The position numbers and the translations under genes are program-made. DNA of 64,000 bases from Scleromatobacter humisilvae (lineage in GTDB: Bacteria > Pseudomonadota > Gammaproteobacteria > Burkholderiales > Burkholderiaceae_C): the NCBI RefSeq assembly GCF_023231945.1, contig NZ_JAJLJH010000009.1, positions 62,001-126,000 of the forward strand, read 5' to 3'. Of this stretch, positions 58,203 to 64,000 are shown in pieces (positions within the stretch are counted from its first letter, which is position 1; the number at the start of each line of letters is the position of its first letter). Below the pieces are notes generated by a model that was not told the origin of the DNA, ran no database searches, and saw only the letters and a list, made by a program, of their open reading frames with translations.

Positions 58203-59005
58203 GCCGAGCCCAGCGGCAGCGTGAAGTGCGGCAGCGACTCGACCGGCCGCTCGGGCTCGGCCGCCACCTCGTCCGCGTACAGCGTCGCCAGACGTTCGGG
58301 CGTGACCTCGGCCGCTGGCAGGTCGAACATCACGACGCCCTCGCGCACGCCGACGATGCGCGGAAACCAGCGCAGCGCCAGCTCCACCGCGTGCAGCGAC
58401 GCGACGAACGTGGCGCCCGCCGCGGTGCTGTAGCCGACCAGCTCGCGCAGCACGGCGTCGGCGGTCGTGTTGTCCAACGCAGAGACCGGTTCGTCGGCCA
58501 GCAGCAGCGACGGCGACTGGTACAAGGTGCGCGCGACGGCCACGCGCTGCAGCTGGCCGCCGGACAGCTGGTCGCAGCGGTCGAACAGGCGCTCGGCCAG
58601 CCCCACGCGCGCGAGCGCGTCACGCGCGCCCGCGGCGTCGACCGGCAGCAGCCACGAGCGCAGCGCGCGGCCCAGGCCCCACTGGCCGAGACGGCCGGCC
58701 AGCACCGCGCTCACCACGCGCAGCCGCGGCGGGATCGGAGGCGCCTGGTGCACGAAGCCGATGCGCGCGCGCAGCGCTCTCAGCGCGCGCGCCGCGAGCG
58801 TCCAAGGCTGGGCATCGAGCAGCGTCACGCGGCCCTCGGTCGGCCGCAGCGCCGCGCCCGCCACGCGCAGCAGCGTCGTCTTGCCGGCGCCCGAGGGCCC
58901 GATCAGCGCGACGCGCTCGCCCGCGGCCACGTGCAGGTCGACCGCCGCGAGGGCGCGCCGGCCGTTGGCGTGCACGACGCCGACCTGGTCCAGGCGCAGG
59001 CTCAT
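58199..59005 (-). CDS. PhnC-type ABC ATPase of putative selenium oxyanion transporter
   Basis: This is a 268-aa ATPase: Walker A GPSGAGKTT, Q-loop GFVHQAPPIPPRL, signature LSGGQLQRVAVAR, Walker B LLLADEPVSALD and the H-loop His in ASLHAVELA. It is one of four genes in order binding protein, ATPase, permease, permease. The C-terminal tail of about 40 residues is Glu/Pro-rich. Confidence 0.9.
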   Translation of the reverse strand: MSLRLDQVGVVHANGRRALAAVDLHVAAGERVALIGPSGAGKTTLLRVAGAALRPTEGRVTLLDAQPWTLAARALRALRARIGFVHQAPPIPPRLRVVSAVLAGRLGQWGLGRALRSWLLPVDAAGARDALARVGLAERLFDRCDQLSGGQLQRVAVARTLYQSPSLLLADEPVSALDNTTADAVLRELVGYSTAAGATFVASLHAVELALRWFPRIVGVREGVVMFDLPAAEVTPERLATLYADEVAAEPERPVESLPHFTLPLGSA

Positions 59006-59011
59006 CGGCCC

Positions 59012-59917
59012 TTACTTGATGAGGCCGGCCGACTTGCCGGCCGCCTCGATGCCGTCGTAGTTCGACACCTTGGTCGGGATGAACCTCGACGCGCGCTGCA
59101 GGTCGAGGATCTCCTTGTCGGCCGGCTTCGAAGGATCGAGCGCGAGGAAGGCGTCGGTCAGCTTCTTCGTGAGCGCCGGGTCGAGGCCGGGGCGCACCGT
59201 CCAGTTGTAGTCGAAGAACGGCGGCGTCGTGGCGAGCACGCGCACCTTGGCCGCATTGGGGTTCTTCGCCTCGACCAGCTTGTCCATCACGGACGCGTTG
59301 AGGGCGCCCGCCTCGGCACGGCCCGACGCGACGAAGGCGACGGTGGCGTCGTGCGCGCCCGAGAACGCGACCGTCTTGAAGTCGCGTTCCGGCACGATGC
59401 CCTGCTGCTCCAGGAAATGGCGCGGCATCAGGCTGCCCGACGTGGACGAGGGCGCGCCGAAGACGAAGGTGTGGCCCTTCAGGTCGCCGACGGTCTTGAT
59501 CGGGCTGTCGATCGGCACGATGAACCTGGACGTGAACTTCTCGTCCTCGGCGCGCTGCACGATGGGCACGGCCTGCCCCTCGGTGCGCAGCTTCGCCTGC
59601 ACGAAGGTGAAGCCGCCCAGCCACGCGAGGTCGATCTTCTTCGACGCCAGGCCCTCGACGACGGCGGCGTAGTCGGTCACCGGCGTGAACTGCACGTCCA
59701 TGCCCGTCTTCGCCTTCAGGTACTCGCCCAGCGGCTTGAACTTGCGCTGCAGCTCGCTCGGCGCCTCATCGGGGATCGCGGAGACGCGCAGCACGTTGGC
59801 CTGGGCATGCACGGCGGGCGCGCCCAGCAGCGAGACGCCGGCCAACGACAGCGCGGCGAGCGACTGCAGCAACGAACGGCGTTGGCGCGAGGACGGGGAA
59901 ACGTTCGGCAGGTTCAT
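59012..59917 (-). CDS. PhnD-like periplasmic binding protein, putative selenate/selenite type
   Basis: This is a 301-aa protein with a long, basic signal peptide ending APAVHA (includes RQRRSLLQSL). The fold is the PhnD type: VSAIPDEAPSELQRKFKPLG opening, YAAVVEGLASKKIDLAWLGGFTFVQA, FGAPSSTSGSLMPRHF and AFSGAHDATVAFVASGRAEAG. A subclade of this family is annotated as putative selenate transporter binding protein because it lies beside selenium genes; the position here, divergent from selD and upstream of mnmH, fits that clade. The ion itself has not been shown. Confidence 0.85.
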   Translation of the reverse strand: MNLPNVSPSSRQRRSLLQSLAALSLAGVSLLGAPAVHAQANVLRVSAIPDEAPSELQRKFKPLGEYLKAKTGMDVQFTPVTDYAAVVEGLASKKIDLAWLGGFTFVQAKLRTEGQAVPIVQRAEDEKFTSRFIVPIDSPIKTVGDLKGHTFVFGAPSSTSGSLMPRHFLEQQGIVPERDFKTVAFSGAHDATVAFVASGRAEAGALNASVMDKLVEAKNPNAAKVRVLATTPPFFDYNWTVRPGLDPALTKKLTDAFLALDPSKPADKEILDLQRASRFIPTKVSNYDGIEAAGKSAGLIK

Positions 59918-59939
59918 GGCGATCCGGTGAGAATGGGTG

Positions 59940-59960
59940 CCGGTGGCGACTCGCCGCCGG
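59940..59960. repeat. Nine-base-pair hairpin in the divergent selD/binding-protein interval
   Basis: Arms CCGGTGGCG (59940-59948) and CGCCGCCGG (59952-59960) pair around ACT with one G-U. It lies 42 bases before the selD ATG and 23 bases before the binding-protein ATG on the other strand, so it could be a shared regulatory site or a leader hairpin. Confidence 0.4.
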
Positions 59961-60002
59961 TGCAACCCCGCATTTTGCCCGTTCGAACCGCGACCGCCGA
60001 CC

Positions 60003-61061
60003 ATGACCGCTGCCCCGCCCGCCCCGCTCCGTCTCACCAGCTTCTCGCACGGCGGCGGCTGCGGCTGCAAGATCGCGCCGGGCGTGCTGTCCGACATCCT
60101 CAAATCCAGCGCGCCCGGTTTCCTGCCGCCGCAGCTGATGGTGGGCATCGAGACGGCCGACGACGCCGCGGTGTGGAAGCTCAACGACTCGCAGGCGCTC
60201 ATCGCGACGACCGACTTCTTCATGCCCATCGTCGACGATCCGTTCGACTTCGGACGCATTGCCGCGACCAACGCGATCAGCGACGTCTACGCGATGGGCG
60301 GCACGCCGATCATGGCGCTGGCCATCGTCGCGATGCCGATCGCGCAGCTGCCGGTCGACGTGATCGGCCGCGTGCTCGCCGGCGGCAACGCCGTCTGCGC
60401 CGAGGCCGGGATCCCGATCGCGGGCGGCCACACGATCGACTCGGTCGAGCCGATCTACGGGCTCGTCGTGATGGGCCTGGTGCATCCCGACCGCGTCCGC
60501 CGCAACTCCGACGCGCGCGCCGGCGACGTGCTGGTGCTGGGCAAGCCGCTGGGCGTCGGCGTGCTGTCCGCCGCGCTGAAGAAGGGCCGGCTCGACGACG
60601 CCGGCTACGCGCGCCTGATCGCGACCACCACGCGCCTGAACAAGCCGGGCGCGAAGCTGGCCGAACTGGACGGCGTCCACGCGATCACCGACGTCACCGG
60701 CTTCGGCCTCGCGGGCCACACGCTCGAGATGGCGCGCGGCGCGGGACTGCGGGCGCGGGTCGACTGGTCGGCCGTGCCGTTGATCGACGGCGTCGAGGCG
60801 CTGGCGCGCGAGGGCTTCGTCACCGGGGCGTCGGGCCGCAACTGGGCGGGCTATGGCGCCGAGGTGCAACTGGGCGCGGCGCTGCCGCCGCACGCGCGCG
60901 ACCTGCTGACCGACCCGCAGACCTCGGGCGGCCTGCTCGTGTCGTGCAGTCCCGCCGCGCTCGACGACGTGCTGGCCTGCCTGCGCGACGGCGGCTTCGG
61001 CGACGCCGCCGTGATCGGCCGCATGCTGGACGGCGCGCCGGGGCTGCAGGTCGAGGCCTGA
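60003..61061 (+). CDS. selD: Selenide, water dikinase (selenophosphate synthetase)
   Basis: This is a 352-aa cytoplasmic enzyme that makes selenophosphate from selenide and ATP. The glycine-rich N terminus SHGGGCGCKIAPG carries the catalytic pair Cys20 and Lys23; the position that is selenocysteine in some species is plain Cys (TGC). Later landmarks are ATTDFFMPIVDDPFDFG, DVYAMGGTPIMAL and ITDVTGFGLAGH. The product is used here at least by MnmH. No selA or selB is in the window, so selenoprotein synthesis cannot be judged. Confidence 0.96.
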   Translation: MTAAPPAPLRLTSFSHGGGCGCKIAPGVLSDILKSSAPGFLPPQLMVGIETADDAAVWKLNDSQALIATTDFFMPIVDDPFDFGRIAATNAISDVYAMGGTPIMALAIVAMPIAQLPVDVIGRVLAGGNAVCAEAGIPIAGGHTIDSVEPIYGLVVMGLVHPDRVRRNSDARAGDVLVLGKPLGVGVLSAALKKGRLDDAGYARLIATTTRLNKPGAKLAELDGVHAITDVTGFGLAGHTLEMARGAGLRARVDWSAVPLIDGVEALAREGFVTGASGRNWAGYGAEVQLGAALPPHARDLLTDPQTSGGLLVSCSPAALDDVLACLRDGGFGDAAVIGRMLDGAPGLQVEA

Positions 61062-61211
61062 GCGCGCCCCTGCGCCGGTAACATTTGCGCACAAACACGG
61101 GCGGACCGTGCGAAAGCACCGGTGCGATGCTCGAAGGACGCGATCGCGTGACGAAAGAATCGGGTCGGGCAGACACGGCTCGGCACTGTCACCATCGCGA
61201 CAACGACCACC

Positions 61212-63233
61212 ATGAGCAGGGACCGCCTCTTGCGACGCCGCGCACGCGTCGCCCGACCACGCAACGCGCTGCGGCGCACGGCCACGGCCGCCGCATGGCT
61301 GCTGGCCCTGGCCACGGCATCGGCCTCGGAACTGGCGACGGCCGTCGATCGCCTGGTCGTGCAGGGCTACGAGGATCCGCAAGGCGCCCGGGCCGGGCTG
61401 CAGGCGCTGCAGGCCGCGACGACGCCGGCCACGCCCGACGACACGCGTGCCCTGCTGGTCGGCTTCGGCCTCGTGGCCGCCGACAGCTACCTGCCCAAGG
61501 AGACCGCCGCGGCGGCCCAGGCCTTGCGCGCGCTGGCCGCGACCGCCGGCCCCATCGCCGAGGCGGACGCCCACCTGGTCAACGCCGACCTCGAATTCGG
61601 CGGGCGGCAGGAGGAGAACGGCAACGTCGAGGCGCGCGCCGCGGTCGCCGGTTATTCGCCGTACTGCGACTCGAAGGATCCCGCGCTGGCCGCGCAGTGC
61701 GACCGCTTCAACTGGTTCTACGCGCTGCTGTTCGCGGCCTACGGCGCGCAGGGCGAGCGCAACACGGCGGCCGCCGGGATCTACCTGCACATGGCGCTGG
61801 ACGCCGCGGTGCAGTCGGGCAGCCGGCGGCTCGAGACCAAGGCCACCGCGATCCTCGCCTCGCTGGCGCAGGACGACAAGGACGCCGAGCTGGCCGAACG
61901 CCTCATCGCGCGGGCCCATGAACTCGCCGAGGCGGAGGCCGACCCGGCGCTCAAGGCCTACGTCATGTCGTTCACGGGCGACGTCCTCGACAGCCGCGAG
62001 CAGTACGAGGCCGCGCGCGCCGCCTACCGCGACGCCATGACGATCGCCCAGGCCGCCGGGCTGCAGCGCCGCGCGACGCAGTACGCGATATCGCTCGGCG
62101 CCGAGGAGCTTCGCCTCGACCATCCCACCGAGACGCTGGCCGCGCTGGACCGCGCCAAGCCCTTCCTCGCGACGCACAACGAGCCCGCGCTGGAACGCGA
62201 GCGCCTGCGCGACGAGACGCTCGCGCTGCTGGCGCTGGGGCGCGTCGCCGAGGCCAAGGCGAAGCTGGCCGAGGTGCTGGCGCGCTACGACAGCGAGACC
62301 GGCCCGAACGCGCGCATCGGCGTGCTGCGCGACCTCGGCCCCGCCCTGGCCCACGCGGGCGACCGCGCCGGCGCGCTGGAGCTCTACACGCGCGAGCAAC
62401 GCCTGCTGCAGGCGCGCAACGACACGCGCTACGACCGCGACATGCAGGACGTCCAGAAGCTGATCAAGGACGAGAACGAACGCCTGCAGGCGCAGCGCGC
62501 GGCCCGCTGGAGCGGCGCCGCGGTCGCGGGCGTGCTGCTGGCGCTGGTCATCGGCTTCGTCGCCCGCCGCCAGATCGCGCGCAACCGCCAGCTCGCGAGC
62601 CGCAACGACGCGCTGCGGCTGCAGGTCGAGCACGATCCGCTGACTGGCCTGGCCAATCGCGCGCACCTGCAGGCGCGCGTGGCCGCGGCCGGCGCGCCGT
62701 TCGAGGGCGCGCTGTTCCTGATCGACGCCGACCACTTCAAGGCCATCAACGACCGCTACGGCCACGCGGCCGGCGACAGCGTGCTCGTCGCGATCGCGCG
62801 CCGCCTCGAGGCCGTGCTGCGCGAGCGCGACGTGGTCGTGCGCTGGGGCGGCGAGGAATTCCTGGTGATGGTCGAGGCGATGCCCGTCGCCGAGGCGGTC
62901 GTGCTGGCGCAGCGCCTGATGCACGCGTTCGTCGACAGCCCGGTGGTCGCGGACGGCCAGGAGATCGCGATCTCCGCGTCGATCGGCTTCGCCGTCTTCC
63001 CGCTGCACGGCACCCCGCCCGGCCTCGCGTTCGACGCCGCCTTCGCGCTCGTCGACGCCGCGATGTACCACTCGAAGAATCAGGGCCGCGACTGCGCCAC
63101 GTGCATCCGGTCGCTCGATCCGGTGCTGCCGCTGGACATCTCGTCGCTGCCCGCCACGCTGGCGCAGGCCGCCGCCGACGGCCGCGCGATCCTCGACGTG
63201 CATCGGCCCGCGGAGACGGCTTCGCCGACCTGA
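61212..63233 (+). CDS. Periplasmic TPR-like sensor + GGDEF diguanylate cyclase
   Basis: This is a 673-aa protein. A basic lead and signal/anchor (TAAAWLLALATASA) precede about 420 residues of helical TPR-like repeats outside the membrane, a helix at about 433-455 (GAAVAGVLLALVIGFVA), then the GGDEF domain. The active site is GGEEF (546-550) and the product-inhibition site RxxD (RERD, 537-540) is intact exactly five residues before it, so a regulated active cyclase is expected. The sensed signal is unknown. The ATG at 61212 is preceded by 150 bases of leader. Confidence 0.9.
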   Translation: MSRDRLLRRRARVARPRNALRRTATAAAWLLALATASASELATAVDRLVVQGYEDPQGARAGLQALQAATTPATPDDTRALLVGFGLVAADSYLPKETAAAAQALRALAATAGPIAEADAHLVNADLEFGGRQEENGNVEARAAVAGYSPYCDSKDPALAAQCDRFNWFYALLFAAYGAQGERNTAAAGIYLHMALDAAVQSGSRRLETKATAILASLAQDDKDAELAERLIARAHELAEAEADPALKAYVMSFTGDVLDSREQYEAARAAYRDAMTIAQAAGLQRRATQYAISLGAEELRLDHPTETLAALDRAKPFLATHNEPALERERLRDETLALLALGRVAEAKAKLAEVLARYDSETGPNARIGVLRDLGPALAHAGDRAGALELYTREQRLLQARNDTRYDRDMQDVQKLIKDENERLQAQRAARWSGAAVAGVLLALVIGFVARRQIARNRQLASRNDALRLQVEHDPLTGLANRAHLQARVAAAGAPFEGALFLIDADHFKAINDRYGHAAGDSVLVAIARRLEAVLRERDVVVRWGGEEFLVMVEAMPVAEAVVLAQRLMHAFVDSPVVADGQEIAISASIGFAVFPLHGTPPGLAFDAAFALVDAAMYHSKNQGRDCATCIRSLDPVLPLDISSLPATLAQAAADGRAILDVHRPAETASPT

Positions 63234-63291
63234 ATTCCGGAGGAGCGATGTCGATGGCGTCCGGATCCGGGGTCGCGTCGACGCCATGAGA

Positions 63292-63313
63292 AAGGGCCGC
63301 GAGTGCGGCCCTT
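63292..63313. terminator. Hairpin between convergent genes
   Basis: Arms AAGGGCCGC (63292-63300) and GCGGCCCTT (63305-63313) are perfectly paired around GAGT. The right side continues TTG and the left side AAAG, so short U-runs exist in both directions. It probably ends both the GGDEF gene and the convergent exporter gene. Confidence 0.65.
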
Positions 63314-63330
63314 GTCGTGGGTGCAGGCGC

Positions 63331-64000
63331 TCAGTGCGCCCCGCCGGCGTCCACGGACGGTCCGCCCCCGCCGGCGATCTTCGGCGGGCGCCTCGTGAAC
63401 CAGATCGTGACGATCAGGAACAGGAACGTGATGGCCGAGCCGATGAAGACGTCGTCGGCGGCCCAGGTGAAGGCCTGGACGTCGACCAGCCGGTTGATGC
63501 TCGCGTACGCGCCGTTGCCCGCGATGCCGGCCTGGTTCAGCAACGTCGTCGCGCCGTTGAGCGCGTTGCCGTTCAGGCCCATCTGTTCGACCAGCCGCGC
63601 ATGGTGCAGCGTGGCGCGGTTGTCCCACAGCGTCGTCGCGATCGACGTGCCCATCGCGCCGAACATGATCCGCACGAAGTTCGACAGGCCGGCGGCCGCG
63701 GGGATGCGTTCCGGCGGCAGGCCGGCCAGCGTCAGCGTCGTCAGCGGGATGAAGAAGAACGCCATCGCGCCGCCCTGGATCAGCGTCGGCAGCAGGATGG
63801 TGACGAAGTCGGTGTCGGACGTGAAGTTCGACCGCATCCACAGCACCAGCGAGAACAGGACGAACGCGCCGGTGGCCATCCAGCGCGGATCCCATTTCGC
63901 GACGTTGCGGCCGACGATGGGCGTCAGCAGGATCGCGAGCACGCCCACCGGCGCGAGCGCCATGCCTGCGTCGGTGGCGGTGTAGCCCATGTACTGCTGC
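63331..64000 (-). CDS. DHA2-type drug exporter (EmrB/QacA), C-terminal part
   Basis: The frame is open to the window edge, so this is the last 223 residues of a gene that starts outside. It begins QQYMGYTATDAGMALAPVG, the conserved segment after helix 8 of EmrB-type 14-helix exporters, and continues with MAFFFIPLTTLTLAGLPPERIPAAAGLSNFVR, seen here in part, a standard DHA2 stretch. About five helices remain and the tail is Gly-rich. Such pumps usually pair with an EmrA-like membrane-fusion protein; that gene would be upstream, outside the window. Confidence 0.87.
   Translation of the reverse strand, partial: QQYMGYTATDAGMALAPVGVLAILLTPIVGRNVAKWDPRWMATGAFVLFSLVLWMRSNFTSDTDFVTILLPTLIQGGAMAFFFIPLTTLTLAGLPPERIPAAAGLSNFVRIMFGAMGTSIATTLWDNRATLHHARLVEQMGLNGNALNGATTLLNQAGIAGNGAYASINRLVDVQAFTWAADDVFIGSAITFLFLIVTIWFTRRPPKIAGGGGPSVDAGGAH

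Noticed and set aside
56590-59917. Phosphonate (phn) uptake operon
   Set aside because: Sequence families match, but there is no C-P lyase, phosphonatase or phosphite dehydrogenase nearby, while selD and mnmH flank the operon directly.

Overview
The window is GC-rich DNA (roughly 70% by eye) packed with bacterial genes on both strands, with no gene-free stretch over 300 bases. The gene content fits a Gram-negative betaproteobacterium of the Burkholderiales: a PEP-CTERM protein, a YXWGXW-repeat lipoprotein, an MnmH/SelD selenium module, a VPEP sorting tail, and many outer-membrane or lipoprotein signals. The genus cannot be assigned from sequence alone. No rRNA, tRNA, CRISPR array, insertion sequence or integrase was seen.

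Left part (1-15.6 kb, all + strand). After the tail of an upstream secreted protein comes a tight run of genes. It holds an exported protein with a C-terminal outer-membrane barrel, an uncharacterised 660-aa protein, a two-module AAA+ ATPase, and a 1275-aa modular protein ending in an HNH-like putative nuclease toxin. These three eCIS-type genes resemble the accessory end of an extracellular contractile injection system (eCIS) locus; no sheath or tube genes are in view. A 1314-aa five-domain glycan enzyme (sialyltransferase-like, GT-B-like, GT2, GT32-like, methyltransferase) starts inside the stop region of the toxin gene, and a Tat-exported CrtC/lipocalin-like protein follows.

15.7-33.6 kb holds small envelope and housekeeping genes: a PspC/SHOCT protein, a VOC protein, an RlpA-like lipoprotein, a proline/glutamine-rich YXWGXW lipoprotein followed by a clear terminator, a prolyl-oligopeptidase-like lipoprotein that has lost its catalytic triad, and a zinc-ribbon membrane protein. 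It also holds an ECF sigma factor, a POT peptide transporter, an ArsR-SRPBCC-GFA operon with a well-formed promoter and twin operators, an NHL-repeat/M23 peptidase fusion, two dienelactone-hydrolase-type enzymes and a chemoreceptor.

33.7-44.2 kb holds an Lhr-type helicase, a methyltransferase carrying a lipoprotein signal, a fused pair of ArsN2- and Pat/ArsN1-type acetyltransferases, a GspG-like pseudopilin translationally coupled to a GGDEF-EAL protein, and a haloperoxidase-like hydrolase.

44.3-53.0 kb (minus strand) is a sugar-uptake operon: a ROK repressor with its own operator/promoter, an RbsA/B/C-like ABC transporter, a TIM-barrel isomerase and Gfo/Idh/MocA dehydrogenases. It is flanked by a PEP-CTERM protein with a three-copy 12-bp-period repeat upstream, then an alpha-methylacyl-CoA-racemase-type gene.

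55.5-61.1 kb is a selenium module. selD points right. Divergently, a phosphonate-type ABC transporter (binding protein, ATPase, two permeases) runs into mnmH, so the transporter most likely supplies selenium oxyanion for tRNA 2-selenouridine. The window closes with a TPR-GGDEF protein and the C-terminal part of an EmrB/QacA-type drug exporter.
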